Shown one piece after another: positions 52,994 to 61,986 of a stretch of DNA of 64,000 nt (its first letter is position 1; each line of letters opens with the position of its first letter). Position numbers and translations under genes: made by a program. Under the pieces are notes generated by a model. It made no database searches, was not told the DNA's origin, and worked only from the letters and a program-made list of their open reading frames with translations. Origin of the DNA: Sulfitobacter geojensis (GTDB lineage Bacteria; Pseudomonadota; Alphaproteobacteria; Rhodobacterales; Rhodobacteraceae); assembly GCF_000622325.1 (NCBI RefSeq), contig NZ_JASE01000005.1:1736001-1800000 (forward strand), in the 5' to 3' direction.

Positions 52994-54667
52994 CTAGTGG
53001 CCGGGCTGTTTGTCCCATTCTTCCTGCTTTGGCAGGATCTCAAAGGTATGCTCTGGCGGTGGGGATGGCAGTGTCCATTCCAGCGTATCGGCATATTCGT
53101 TCCACGGGTTGTTCTGTGTCACCTTCGCGCCGCGCAGCAGCGAATAGGCGATGACCCCGAAGAAGAAGACAAAGGAGGCAAAGCTCAAGAAAGCACCCCA
53201 GCTTGACCACTGGTTCCAGTAGGCGAATGCCTCAGGATAGTCGATGTAGCGGCGTGGCATGCCCTGACGACCCAGGAAGTGCTGTGGGAAGAAGGTCAGG
53301 TTTGCACCGATGAACATCGCCCAGAAGTGCAGTTTACCCGCCCATTCAGAGTACATTTTGCCGGTCATCTTGGGGAAGTAGAAGTAGACCCCCGCGAAGA
53401 TGGCAAAGACTGCACCCAGCGACATCACGTAGTGGAAGTGCGCCACAACGTAGTAAGTGTCGTGATAATAACGGTCCACCGCAGCTTGCGACAGAACGAT
53501 ACCTGTTACACCACCAACGGTGAAGAGGAACAGGAAGCCGAACGCCCAGAGCATTGGCGTCTTCATTTCAACCGAACCGCCCCACATGGTCGCGATCCAG
53601 GAGAAAACCTTGACCCCAGTTGGCACCGCGATGACCATTGTGGCCAGCATGAAGTAAGCCTGCTGGTTCAGTGTCATCCCAACGGTGTACATGTGGTGCG
53701 CCCAAACGACGAAGCCCAATGCACCGATTGCGATGATCGCCCAGACCATTGGCAGGTAGCCAAAGATCGGCTTGCGCGAGAATGTCGCGATGACGTGGCT
53801 GATGATACCGAAACCGGGCAGAATGATGATGTACACTTCCGGGTGACCGAAGAACCAAAGGATGTGCTGGTACAGAACCGGATCACCGCCGCCTGCCGGA
53901 TCAAAGAAGGCAAAGCCAAAGTTGCGATCCATCAAAAGCATCGTGATCGCGCCGGCCAGAACGGGCAGGGACAAAAGGATCAGCCAGCTTGTGACGAAGA
54001 TCGACCATGAGAACAGCGGCACTTTGAACAGGGTCATCCCCGGTGTGCGCATGTTCAGGAAGGTGGTGATCATGTTGATCGCACCAAGGATCGAAGAGGC
54101 ACCCGAAACGTGAACCGCGAAGATGGCGAGGTCCATCGACATGCCGCCTTCTTTCACGGAAAGCGGTGGATACAGCACCCAGCCCACGCCGGAACCGGCC
54201 TGACCGTTACCACCCGGGGCAAGGACAGAGCAGACAGCCAATGTTGTACCGGCCACATAAAGCCAGAACGACAGGTTGTTCATCCGCGGGAACGCCATAT
54301 CGGGCGCGCCGATCTGCAAGGGCATGAAATAGTTGCCAAAACCGCCGAAAAGGGCAGGGATAACAACAAAGAACATCATCAGGATACCGTGACCGGTAAT
54401 CAGAACGTTCCAGAGGTGACCGTTAGGCGTACATACTGTGGAGCTGTCCGCGATGAAACGCGCACCTTCCATACACATGTACTGAACGCCGGGGTTCATC
54501 AGCTCCAACCGCATGTACACGGTAAAGAGAACGGAGATGAACCCGACAAGAGCGGAGACGATCAGGTACAAAATACCGATGTCTTTGTGGTTTGTGGACA
54601 TGAACCAACGGGTAAAGAAGCCCCGTTCGTCTTCGTGATCGTGCCCGTTGATGGCTGCGTCTGCCAT
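52994..54667 (-). CDS. ctaD: Cytochrome c oxidase subunit I (aa3 type)
   Basis: A 557-residue subunit I of the aa3-type terminal oxidase, with 12 transmembrane helices. Heme ligands and CuB histidines are visible: G-H-G-I-L-M for the low-spin heme His, W-F-F-G-H-P-E-V-Y for the cross-linked His-Tyr pair, and V-V-A-H-F-H-Y-V for the distal histidines. [10 protein letters not shown] near the start is the usual signature. GAGGAGG precedes the ATG at 54667. It stands alone, apart from subunits II and III, as in Rhodobacter. Confidence 0.98.
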   Translation of the reverse strand: MADAAINGHDHEDERGFFTRWFMSTNHKDIGILYLIVSALVGFISVLFTVYMRLELMNPGVQYMCMEGARFIADSSTVCTPNGHLWNVLITGHGILMMFFVVIPALFGGFGNYFMPLQIGAPDMAFPRMNNLSFWLYVAGTTLAVCSVLAPGGNGQAGSGVGWVLYPPLSVKEGGMSMDLAIFAVHVSGASSILGAINMITTFLNMRTPGMTLFKVPLFSWSIFVTSWLILLSLPVLAGAITMLLMDRNFGFAFFDPAGGGDPVLYQHILWFFGHPEVYIIILPGFGIISHVIATFSRKPIFGYLPMVWAIIAIGALGFVVWAHHMYTVGMTLNQQAYFMLATMVIAVPTGVKVFSWIATMWGGSVEMKTPMLWAFGFLFLFTVGGVTGIVLSQAAVDRYYHDTYYVVAHFHYVMSLGAVFAIFAGVYFYFPKMTGKMYSEWAGKLHFWAMFIGANLTFFPQHFLGRQGMPRRYIDYPEAFAYWNQWSSWGAFLSFASFVFFFGVIAYSLLRGAKVTQNNPWNEYADTLEWTLPSPPPEHTFEILPKQEEWDKQPGH

Positions 54668-54980
54668 GCGGTGCCTCCTCGCTATGGAATTTAGGTGCCC
54701 CACGCCTGTTGGTTTAGCGCGAAGCGATATATAGATTGGTTCTAGTCTTGTCACAGCACAGGGGCAATGGGCGGGATCGTCGCAGGACAGGAAAACTGCG
54801 CTAAAATGTGGCTCTGCTGCGCCAACTTGTCCCATATCGGCGGGCATTTTTACGAAAACTCTTCACAGTCTTCGTGAAAGGTTCAATCAAACGGGCCGCT
54901 TGGACCGTGTAGGGGCGCGAATTACTTTCGATCCTCAACCCCGCGACAACGATTCTGTGTTGGCGGGCGGGGGGCGTTCG
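54668..54980 (-). other. Gap upstream of ctaD
   Basis: This 313-bp stretch between lipB and ctaD has no protein-like frame. It should hold the ctaD promoter. An AT-rich ATATAT block near 54727-54732 is a possible -10 element but I could not pair it convincingly with a -35. Confidence 0.4.
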
Positions 54981-55652
54981 TTACGCCGAACCTGAGACCG
55001 GCATATCGCCGAAAACCTTTGTAAAACTGTCCCGCAGTACAACATCCAGATCGTCCATCGTGACAGGCAAGCCGAGATCAACCAGCGAGGTAACCCCGTG
55101 ATCACTGATCCCGCAGGGCACGATGCCGGTGAAATGGTCCAGATCAGGCTCCACGTTGATGCTGATGCCGTGAAAACTGATCCATTTGCGCAGGCGGATG
55201 CCGATGGCGGCGATCTTGTCTTCTGCGGGGGAACCATCTGCTTGGCGGGGCTTTTCGGGGCGCTGCACCCAGACGCCGACCCGCCCGTCACGGATTTCAC
55301 CGCGCAGATTAAACTGGTCGAGCGTGTCGATGACCCAAGCTTCGAGGTCGCGCACGAAACACCGCACATCGCGCCCGCGTTTGCCCACATCCAGCAGCAC
55401 ATAGGCCACCCGCTGGCCTGGACCGTGATAGGTGTATTGCCCCCCGCGCTTGGTCTCGTAAACGGGAAAGCGATCGGGATCGACAAGGTCCGCCGGTTTG
55501 GCCGAGGTGCCTGCAGTATATAAAGGGGGGTGTTCGACCAGCCAGATGCATTCCGCGGCCCGTCCTTGCGCAATGGCCGCGACACGGTCTTCCATCCACG
55601 CTTCGGCCGCGCGGTAATCGGTCAAGCCGTCGGTTGTGATCCATTCTACCAT
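54981..55652 (-). CDS. lipB: Octanoyltransferase LipB
   Basis: A 223-residue enzyme that transfers octanoate from acyl-carrier protein to lipoyl domains. The substrate motif [12 protein letters not shown] is at residues 69-80. The catalytic Lys146 lies in D-K-I-A-A-I-G and Cys180 in [14 protein letters not shown]. The ATG at 55652 is used; a TTG at 55670 would add six residues. The promoter region is shared with nothing on the other strand. Confidence 0.96.
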   Translation of the reverse strand: MVEWITTDGLTDYRAAEAWMEDRVAAIAQGRAAECIWLVEHPPLYTAGTSAKPADLVDPDRFPVYETKRGGQYTYHGPGQRVAYVLLDVGKRGRDVRCFVRDLEAWVIDTLDQFNLRGEIRDGRVGVWVQRPEKPRQADGSPAEDKIAAIGIRLRKWISFHGISINVEPDLDHFTGIVPCGISDHGVTSLVDLGLPVTMDDLDVVLRDSFTKVFGDMPVSGSA

Positions 55653-55779
55653 GTGGGGCGGTCTATCCAATCGGGCCCTCCGCGTGAAGGGGGCAGTCGC
55701 TGGGAAAGACCGATTGCACAGGATCGCCGCGCGACTGGTTGTGACAAAAGCCGGGCAATTGCTTTGGCGTCATAGATGG

Positions 55780-55809
55780 AAAACCCCTGTCCGAAGTAAC
55801 GGACAGGGG
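55780..55809 (-). terminator. Intrinsic terminator of the DsbA-family gene
   Basis: A perfect 10-bp stem CCCCTGTCCG / CGGACAGGGG with a 6-nt loop, read on the minus strand, ends in TTTT. It begins about 45 nt after the stop of the DsbA-family gene. Confidence 0.88.
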
Positions 55810-55853
55810 CGTGAAGTAAAAACGGTAGTGCTACATACAGGTGGCGGATTGGC

Positions 55854-56528
55854 TCAGGCGGCTTCTTTCTCGCTCACAACCTTTCGCAACATCTGCGCAT
55901 AGGTTTCTGCCCCCTGCGCACCGGTCAGCAGGTAACGCCCGTCAAAAATCATGGACGGCACGCCGGAGACACCCCGTTCGGTCCAGAACTGTTGGTGCGC
56001 GCGGGTTTCCTCGGCTTTGCTCTGGTTGTCCAGAACCTCCTTGGCGGCGGCACGATCCAGACCGATTGATGCGGCGATATCCAACAGGGTATCGGTGTCT
56101 GACACATCTTTGCCATCGGTGAAATGCGCAGAGAACAGGGCCATTTTCAACGGATGCTGCAAGCCGTGTTCCTGCGCCCACCCGAGCAGCTGATGCGCGA
56201 CAAAGGTGTTTACGATCTTGCTGTCGGGACCAAAGTTAAAGGTAAACCCAAGATCTTGACCGAGCTGTTGCAGATGCGCGCGGTTCTGCGCGGATTGCTC
56301 GGGCGTGCTGCCGTATTTCTCGGTTATATGCTCCGTCAGGTTCTGCCCTTCGGGTGGCATCGCGGGGTTCAGCTCAAAGGGATGCCAGCGCACATAGGCG
56401 CCGACGCCGACCATGCCCAATGCCTGCTCCAGTTGCTTGTACCCGACAATACACCACGGGCACATAACGTCGGACACGATATCGACCTGAACCACAGGTC
56501 CATCGGGGTTTTGTGGTGTCTCAATCAT
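55854..56528 (-). CDS. DsbA family oxidoreductase (FrnE-like)
   Basis: A 224-residue thioredoxin-fold protein with the redox motif C-P-W-C at residues 23-26 (S-D-V-M-C-P-W-C-I-V-G) and the conserved cis-proline stretch G-V-S-G-V-P-S-M-I-F-D. It has no signal peptide, so it works in the cytoplasm like FrnE, a disulfide isomerase linked to oxidative stress. Its partner is unknown. A terminator follows. Confidence 0.94.
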   Translation of the reverse strand: MIETPQNPDGPVVQVDIVSDVMCPWCIVGYKQLEQALGMVGVGAYVRWHPFELNPAMPPEGQNLTEHITEKYGSTPEQSAQNRAHLQQLGQDLGFTFNFGPDSKIVNTFVAHQLLGWAQEHGLQHPLKMALFSAHFTDGKDVSDTDTLLDIAASIGLDRAAAKEVLDNQSKAEETRAHQQFWTERGVSGVPSMIFDGRYLLTGAQGAETYAQMLRKVVSEKEAA

Positions 56529-56697
56529 ATCACTCTCTTTCTTTTGGCATTTTACATCAACTTGAGGGTCTTTTCACCTGTTTCAAGGTGCGTTCTCCCG
56601 CCGGTTGTAAAGAATTTGGCAAACAACCTTTGGCGTTAAAGGCAGATGTGTTAGAAATTCAGCCATAAAACGAGTCATTTATTTCGGAGCATTCAAA

Positions 56698-58038
56698 ATG
56701 AAATTCAAAACGCTTACCGGTGCCCTCCTTGGTGCCTCCGTCGCCTTTATTCCCGCTGACACAGCCCAGGCCGATGCGGGCGACTTCATCGCGGGCGCAA
56801 TCATTGGCGGGATTGTGGGAGCCAACGCCAAAAAGCAGCGCACAAAAACCTACAGAAAGAAAACCTACAAAAAGAAGACTTATCGCCCCGGCCTTCCGTC
56901 CACACAGGAAGGGCGCAATATTCAGGCCTCGCTGAACTACTTCGGCTTCAATGCGGGAACGGTTGACGGTCAGTTGGGGCAAAAGACCCGCAATGCGGTG
57001 TCGCAGTATCAGGCCTATCTCGGGTATCCCGTCACCGGCCAGCTTTCGGCCTTTGAAAACAATCTGCTGGTTTCAAGCTATAACCGCGCGCAGGCTGGCG
57101 GATACGCCGTGCAGCAACAGGTTGCCGCGACGCCGGATGGCACCCGTGGGCTGTTGAAAGCCTACCGTGCGGAAATGGCCGGCCAGTCACCGGCGGGCAA
57201 TCAGGGCCAGACGACGATTGTAGTGGCCCCGCAGGTCGCGCCGCAACCGGCCCCGACAACCACAGTTGCCGCGGCTGCGCCAATTGCGTCGGGCCTTGCC
57301 GCCGCCGTGGCCCCCGCGACCAGCCTGCCCAGCTTTATGGGGGCCGCCTCGCAGGCCTCCTTGGCCTCGCATTGCAACACGGTTTCACTGATCACCAATA
57401 CCAACGGCGGCTTTACGACACTGGCCAGCATGTCCGACCCGAATGTCGCCATCAACGAACAGTTCTGTCTGGCGCGCACCTATGCCATCGCCAAATCCGA
57501 AGAACTGGTCGGCCAGATTCAGGGGTTCACACCAGATCAGGTCGCCGCGCAATGCGCCGGTTTCGGGCCTGCGATGAAAGACCATGTGTCATCCCTTTCG
57601 CTTAAATCCCGCGATGCGGTGGTTGCTGATGTGTCGTCTTTTGTGCTGACCACAGGCATGTCACCTGCACAGCTGGCAGGTACTGCACGGATTTGCATGG
57701 GGGTCGGTTATCGCACGGATAACATGGAAGTCGCGGTCGGCTCGGCCTTGTTGCTCTACACGATGGGCGAGGGGGTTTACGGCGAATTGATGGGCCACCA
57801 CCTAAGCCAGGGATTCGGGACAGCCAAACGGGCGGACAAGGCGGTAGATTGGTATCAGGCGGGGCTGGCGGCTGCTGATTCCGGTGCCGCAGCGGTGTTC
57901 GTGCCCGGTCAACCCGAACGCACGGAGCTGATCCGCGTCGCCTCCCAACGCATGAACGGCGCACCGGCAGTGCCCAGCTTTCCGCAGCCGCAGGCCGCGT
58001 CCAGCACCGGATTGCCGACATTTTCGATCAGCGAGTAG
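56698..58038 (+). CDS. Secreted peptidoglycan-binding domain protein
   Basis: A 446-residue protein. Residues 1-25 form a signal peptide (MKFKTLTGALLGASVAFIPADTAQA). A glycine-rich helical segment (F-I-A-G-A-I-I-G-G-I-V-G) precedes a basic K-T-Y repeat (T-Y-R-K-K-T-Y-K-K-K-T-Y). A PG_binding_1 domain is at residues 68-115 (S-L-N-Y-F-G-F-N-A-G-T-V-D-G-Q-L-G). An Ala/Pro linker and a C-terminal Sel1/TPR-like helical region follow (A-V-D-W-Y-Q-A-G-L-A-A-A). It probably binds cell wall. A terminator follows, just before tRNA-Leu. Confidence 0.88.
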   Translation: MKFKTLTGALLGASVAFIPADTAQADAGDFIAGAIIGGIVGANAKKQRTKTYRKKTYKKKTYRPGLPSTQEGRNIQASLNYFGFNAGTVDGQLGQKTRNAVSQYQAYLGYPVTGQLSAFENNLLVSSYNRAQAGGYAVQQQVAATPDGTRGLLKAYRAEMAGQSPAGNQGQTTIVVAPQVAPQPAPTTTVAAAAPIASGLAAAVAPATSLPSFMGAASQASLASHCNTVSLITNTNGGFTTLASMSDPNVAINEQFCLARTYAIAKSEELVGQIQGFTPDQVAAQCAGFGPAMKDHVSSLSLKSRDAVVADVSSFVLTTGMSPAQLAGTARICMGVGYRTDNMEVAVGSALLLYTMGEGVYGELMGHHLSQGFGTAKRADKAVDWYQAGLAAADSGAAAVFVPGQPERTELIRVASQRMNGAPAVPSFPQPQAASSTGLPTFSISE

Positions 58039-59761
58039 CCTGTTTTAGACCGGCTTTTGCCCTTTCCCCCGTTGCTAAGAAGCAGCGGGGGTTTTTCGTG
58101 ACTTTTTCCTCTTCACAACCTGCAAATTCCCCGCTACACCCCGCCCATACCATGGCTTGCGGTCGTGGCGGAATGGTAGACGCGCAGCGTTGAGGTCGCT
58201 GTGGGGTAACACCCGTGAGAGTTCGAGTCTCTCCGACCGCACCACTTTCAATTTCACTACTCAATTGACCCCCTAACGCCTTGAATACCAAGGCTGTTTT
58301 GGGTGTTCTAGCACCTGTTTTTCGCTGGTATTGCAGACGCTCTGTGAAGGCCAGTCGGAGGACGGTTCTGCGCAGGGTGATGTGACCTGATTCCCATAGT
58401 TTCCAAGGGTTTGCGAGGAATTGGAGCGAGAGTTCTAGTACATCGTCAAACTTGCCTTTAGGTTGGCTGCGATGGATCATTTGATCGTGCAATTTGAGCT
58501 TGTTTCTTTCTATTTCGGCGATCTTGCCCTCATAGGCACGGATAACAGTCGTGCTCTCCGCGTCCATGATACGGGCCAACAGCGTTTCAACCTTTTTCTC
58601 GCCAGTCGCGAGTTGCGCCTTTATGGACGCAGACGCTTCTTGCGCTTGTGCAGAGCGCATATCCCAAGCCTGGCGGAACATGACGCGCACCATCGCGAAC
58701 AATGTCTCACTGGGCTGTAGCGTCTTGATCAGTTGCCCGACATCGCCTTCCAGCTTGTCGCGGGCGATGGACTTGCCGTAGCTGTCACAGCCCTTGTTCT
58801 GGCAAAGATAGTACGGGTAGCGCTTGTATTTGCCCTTGGTCCAGCAACTGCGCAGAGGAACGCTGCAGTCGCCACAGGCGACAAAGCCGCGCAGAGAGAA
58901 GTCATCGCCAATGTTTTGTCGTGTTGGCGCAGTGACAGGGCCTTTGCGGCGTTCCTGCACTTTTTCGAAGGTATCCAATGAGATCAGCGGTTCATGCTGC
59001 CCCTTGAGCCAATGGATGCCATAGGTCTCACTGCAAATGTAGCCAGCGTAAATCGGGTGGGTCAGGATGTCAGTAACGCGCTGGAACGGGATTTTGCCTT
59101 TGCTGTTGCGCGGGAAGTCGAGACTGCTTTCGAACAGTCGCTTCACTTCGGAATGGGTTTCATAACGGCCCGAGGCGAAGCCCTCAAAGGCTTCCTGAAT
59201 AACTGACGCTAATGGTTCGTTCGGCTCCAGCATTTTACCACGGCCTTTGACGGTCACGTATTTAAAGCCAATAGGTGCGGAATGTGTCCAGTATCCGCTT
59301 TGCATCCGGGCTTTCATTTTCTGGGAGACCTGACGACCATTCTGCTTACGCTCAAGCGCACCTTGGGCCGCCATGATGGTTTCGATGAACTCGCCCTCAG
59401 GGGTGTCGTCAAACTTGAAGTTCAGGCATTCGATCAGGGCATCACGGCTGCGGAAGGCGTCGCGCAAGTCGAGGTGGAACCGCGTGTCACGAGCAAAGCG
59501 CTTCAGATCATCGAAGATGACAACGTAGGATTGGTCCGGCATCGCATCCAGATAACTGAGCAGCGCCACCATTCCGGGGCGCTTCATGAAGTCACCACCA
59601 CCTGTGAAGGTATCGGGAAAAACGGCTTCGACCTCATATCCTTTGGACGCAGCATATTCACGACATCGGGTTTCTTGCGACTCAAGGCCGTGACCATCGG
59701 TTTCTTGGGATTTAGAGGAGACGCGGCAATAGATAACAGCGGGACGGGTTTCTGCGCTCAT
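58028..59761 (-). CDS. Large serine recombinase (integrase), C-terminus running through tRNA-Leu
   Basis: A 577-codon frame. The N-terminal resolvase domain has the catalytic Ser in Y-C-R-V-S-S-K (about residue 16), and R-F-A-R-D supplies catalytic arginines near residue 90. A recombinase domain (about 165-275) and a zinc-ribbon domain (C-G-D-C ... C-Q-N-K-G-C, about 315-345) follow, then a coiled coil. The native protein probably ends near residue 505. Beyond that, the frame reads antisense through tRNA-Leu and the neighbouring terminator, ending 11 bp inside the convergent gene. No stop codon separates the two parts. The next gene upstream overlaps it by ATGA. Confidence 0.9.
   Translation of the reverse strand: MSAETRPAVIYCRVSSKSQETDGHGLESQETRCREYAASKGYEVEAVFPDTFTGGGDFMKRPGMVALLSYLDAMPDQSYVVIFDDLKRFARDTRFHLDLRDAFRSRDALIECLNFKFDDTPEGEFIETIMAAQGALERKQNGRQVSQKMKARMQSGYWTHSAPIGFKYVTVKGRGKMLEPNEPLASVIQEAFEGFASGRYETHSEVKRLFESSLDFPRNSKGKIPFQRVTDILTHPIYAGYICSETYGIHWLKGQHEPLISLDTFEKVQERRKGPVTAPTRQNIGDDFSLRGFVACGDCSVPLRSCWTKGKYKRYPYYLCQNKGCDSYGKSIARDKLEGDVGQLIKTLQPSETLFAMVRVMFRQAWDMRSAQAQEASASIKAQLATGEKKVETLLARIMDAESTTVIRAYEGKIAEIERNKLKLHDQMIHRSQPKGKFDDVLELSLQFLANPWKLWESGHITLRRTVLRLAFTERLQYQRKTGARTPKTALVFKALGGQLSSEIESGAVGETRTLTGVTPQRPQRCASTIPPRPQAMVWAGCSGEFAGCEEEKVTKNPRCFLATGERAKAGLKQATR
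58066..58096 (+). terminator. Intrinsic terminator of the peptidoglycan-binding protein gene
   Basis: An 11-bp stem CCCCCGTTGCT / AGCAGCGGGGG with one wobble and a 4-nt loop is followed by TTTTT, 28 nt after the stop codon. Confidence 0.92.
58159..58244 (+). tRNA. tRNA-Leu (GAG)
   Basis: An 86-nt class II tRNA with encoded CCA. The anticodon loop reads TTGAGGT, giving GAG. Acceptor GCGGTCG/CGACCGC and T-arm GAGAG-TTCGAGT-CTCTC are intact. The serine recombinase gene of an integrated element approaches its 3' end from the right, so the 3' part is the likely attachment site. Confidence 0.96.
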
Positions 59762-60084
59762 GAGCGACCTCCTTTTGCAGGCAGGCTGGCATCGCCTGCG
59801 GCATTGAATGTGGATTTGGGACCCTGTGATCCTACCACGTCACCGCCTAGTAAGGCGGTGAGATCGATGAATTCTCCACAAGTTTGTTGGGTCGGATGCA
59901 GCCCAAAACCGAGATCGACAAAGCTGACAACGATGGACCAGAGCGTTTCGATGAATTCCCGCTTTTCCGCCTCGCTGAGATCGGAAGCTTCGAGGTATTC
60001 CCCGTAAAGCTCCCAATCGACCTTAAGGCCGGGTTTGGCGGGCGTTGCCACGCTCTCTGTCTGTCCGATGATTTCCTTTGTCAT
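59758..60084 (-). CDS. Hypothetical protein coupled to the recombinase
   Basis: A 108-residue protein with W-E-L-Y-G-E-Y-L-E-A-S-D-L-S-E-A-E-K-R-E and F-V-D-L-G-F-G-L-H-P-T-Q-Q-T-C-G. Its stop overlaps the recombinase start (ATGA), so they are translated together. It could be a directionality factor or accessory of the recombinase, but that is inferred from position alone. The ATG has GAGACAGG upstream. Confidence 0.8.
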   Translation of the reverse strand: MTKEIIGQTESVATPAKPGLKVDWELYGEYLEASDLSEAEKREFIETLWSIVVSFVDLGFGLHPTQQTCGEFIDLTALLGGDVVGSQGPKSTFNAAGDASLPAKGGRS

Positions 60085-60211
60085 GCCTGTCTCCGTTTCT
60101 GCATTGTCTCCTTGTCATTTGCTCGCATCATGCGAACATAGGCAGAACAAGATAGACATATATTCCTATAAGTGCAAGATATTTAAGCACTTTCTGGCTG
60201 CACCCATTTGC

Positions 60212-60817
60212 TTAGCGTTGCATGCTCATTGAGCGATCTTTCGTCGCGGCACGCTTAGTCGTGCGCTCAGCGTCACGTTTCGGCAGGTGATGCTCTTTCT
60301 CAACAGCTTTCCCGACTTCATAAAGATCGCGCCCCTCAGCTTCCTGGAACGCTTCTTTCATCAGCTTTCTGGCACCAACCTCAGTGATGTTGAGCTTTTC
60401 AGCCAAACCACCGCCCGCAACGTCAAAGGCGCGATAGAAGGGCATGGTGTCGCCAACGCTGATCAGGGGAACGATCATCTGAGCATAGTCAAAGGCTTCA
60501 TCGCGGTCATCGCGGGACAGACCCGCCTCGCGGTCGGCCAAACCTTCACGCATCTGGTTCATCGTTTCGCCGTATCGGGATTTGAACTGATCGCGGATAA
60601 TCGTCTCGGCTCTCATCTGATCGAACTTTTCCGCTTTCGCGAAAGCCTCCGAGTAATGTTTGAGCTTTTCGTTGAAACTGCCAGACCGTTTATTGCTGCG
60701 ATGCATGATTTCGGCGATGGCCCAGCTTTCGTCAAACTGTGCATCTGTGAGGGTTTTTCCAGTGAAGCTTTCGCGAGCCTCATCTGTCACGGGCTTGTTT
60801 AAGTTTGAATCGTCCAT
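60212..60817 (-). CDS. Hypothetical helical protein of the element
   Basis: A 201-residue charged, mostly helical protein (such as F-D-E-S-W-A-I-A-E-I-M-H-R-S-N-K-R and D-R-D-E-A-F-D-Y-A-Q-M) ending in a basic tail. No catalytic motif or membrane segment is recognised. AAGGAAAAG upstream supports the ATG at 60817. It lies between the recombinase unit and the next unknown gene on the same strand. Confidence 0.75.
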   Translation of the reverse strand: MDDSNLNKPVTDEARESFTGKTLTDAQFDESWAIAEIMHRSNKRSGSFNEKLKHYSEAFAKAEKFDQMRAETIIRDQFKSRYGETMNQMREGLADREAGLSRDDRDEAFDYAQMIVPLISVGDTMPFYRAFDVAGGGLAEKLNITEVGARKLMKEAFQEAEGRDLYEVGKAVEKEHHLPKRDAERTTKRAATKDRSMSMQR

Positions 60818-60921
60818 TGTCTTTTCCTTTCATTGGTTTCGATTTAAGTCACAATGCCTGTCTTAGTTGTTCGTTTTGGCGCACCGGGATGGTCATCTGA
60901 GGGCACTGGTTTTGCATAAGA

Positions 60922-61401
60922 TCAGCGATCCCGTGACGGCATGCGCCGGTCTTGCCCATCGCGTCGATCTGTTGAACGCGCAAAGGCCTCTCTTGCGTGA
61001 TCTCGCACACCTTCACGGGCCTGGATGTCTTCGCGGAGCTCGGCATAGCCGTCGGATTCTCGCGCTTTGATTCCCAACAATCGCGCCTGATGGTCGTTTC
61101 CCACCTGCATATGCGCTTGGCGTTCAATCGTATCCTTGTTGAACCTGTCTGTTCCAAAGGGGGATGGATGTTCCAGAGTCAGTGAACCCGCTTTATCGAT
61201 GAGCTCTTTACGGGCCTCGGCCAGCAGCAGGGGCTTTTCGCGTTGGAAAAACTCGGTTTCCTCCCGCTCGTGCTGTTTTGCCATATCTTTGATTTCGTTG
61301 AAGCGATCCCAGTCCTGGGGGGTACGCAGTTCTAAGGTGACGCTTTCCCTGTTCGCGTCGCGGAACATCTCAGCCATGCCGAGTGTGATATCAGAGGTCA
61401 T
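60922..61401 (-). CDS. Hypothetical coiled-coil protein of the element
   Basis: A 159-residue, highly charged, coiled-coil-rich protein (D-R-F-N-E-I-K-D-M-A-K-Q-H-E-R-E-E-T-E-F-F-Q-R-E-K). Such proteins in conjugative elements can be relaxase accessory or partition factors, but nothing specific is visible. AAAGGAG upstream supports the ATG at 61401. An overlapping frame at 60849-61157 is a shadow. Confidence 0.65.
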   Translation of the reverse strand: MTSDITLGMAEMFRDANRESVTLELRTPQDWDRFNEIKDMAKQHEREETEFFQREKPLLLAEARKELIDKAGSLTLEHPSPFGTDRFNKDTIERQAHMQVGNDHQARLLGIKARESDGYAELREDIQAREGVRDHAREAFARSTDRRDGQDRRMPSRDR

Positions 61402-61462
61402 GCTGTGAACTCCTTTCAGAGAAAAATTGCGTTACAAAACAGCGCTGTGGTAAACTTGTGTG

Positions 61463-61732
61463 ATGGTAGTTTTCGAAGATTTGACGGATGTGGATGAATG
61501 GCTCGACCCGATGGATTACATCGCGTTCTGGGAAGCGATTGCGCCCTACAACATCTTCAGCATCGCAGATCGCGATCATTGCGATGGGCTGATTGCAGGA
61601 GGGAAAGTGCGCCAGGAAACGATCCTCAAAGGTCTCAAGCACATTGCTTACGACGGACTGCGCTCGCGCTTTAACTTGCAGCTGCGCCTTTACGAAACGC
61701 ATGCAGTTCAGGGTGCGCAATCCCTTCATTGA
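61463..61732 (+). CDS. Hypothetical small protein on the opposite strand
   Basis: An 89-residue acidic protein (V-F-E-D-L-T-D-V-D-E-W-L-D-P-M-D-Y-I-A-F-W) with a helical C-terminus containing L-R-S-R-F-N-L-Q-L-R-L. It is the only plus-strand candidate in the element. Its composition is protein-like, whereas the competing minus-strand frame is Cys/His/Arg-rich and unlikely. It overlaps the convergent membrane-protein gene by 7 bp. No strong ribosome-binding site is seen. It may be a regulator. Confidence 0.55.
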   Translation: MVVFEDLTDVDEWLDPMDYIAFWEAIAPYNIFSIADRDHCDGLIAGGKVRQETILKGLKHIAYDGLRSRFNLQLRLYETHAVQGAQSLH

Positions 61733-61986
61733 TCCGATCTCTCATTAAAGAGTTGGACCCAACCACAGCGGCCATTCTCCGCTTGCCGCGTGAACATCCC
61801 ATAAGGCCCCCAGAAGGTGCAGGACGTGTAATATCGGTAGGCATAAGGATTGTAGCGGTCGCCATTATCGCGGAATTCATACCGCCAGATCATGTGGGGG
61901 AGGCCTTTCGTGGCATAGACGCCGTAGAGCGCTGAAGCCCCACCCAGCCAGATGAACAGACTGAGATATCTCAACAGGCGGGTCAC
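61726..61986 (-). CDS. Small membrane protein after the coupling ATPase
   Basis: An 86-residue protein with one N-terminal hydrophobic helix (L-L-R-Y-L-S-L-F-I-W-L-G-G-A-S-A-L-Y) and a Tyr/Arg-rich remainder with two cysteines (Y-Y-T-S-C-T-F-W and G-R-C-G-W). The start overlaps the stop of the upstream coupling-ATPase gene by ATGA. Function unknown; a role in the transfer apparatus is inferred from the operon. Confidence 0.75.
   Translation of the reverse strand: MTRLLRYLSLFIWLGGASALYGVYATKGLPHMIWRYEFRDNGDRYNPYAYRYYTSCTFWGPYGMFTRQAENGRCGWVQLFNERSDQ

Noticed and set aside
53279..54010. 243-codon plus-strand frame antisense to ctaD
   Set aside because: Clear shadow of cytochrome oxidase subunit I.
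60849..61157. 102-codon minus-strand frame overlapping the coiled-coil gene
   Set aside because: It lies in another frame of 60922-61401, which has the better start and composition.
61391..61729. 112-codon minus-strand frame opposite 61463-61732
   Set aside because: It overlaps the start of the coiled-coil gene and has an antisense-like composition. The plus-strand frame looks more like protein.
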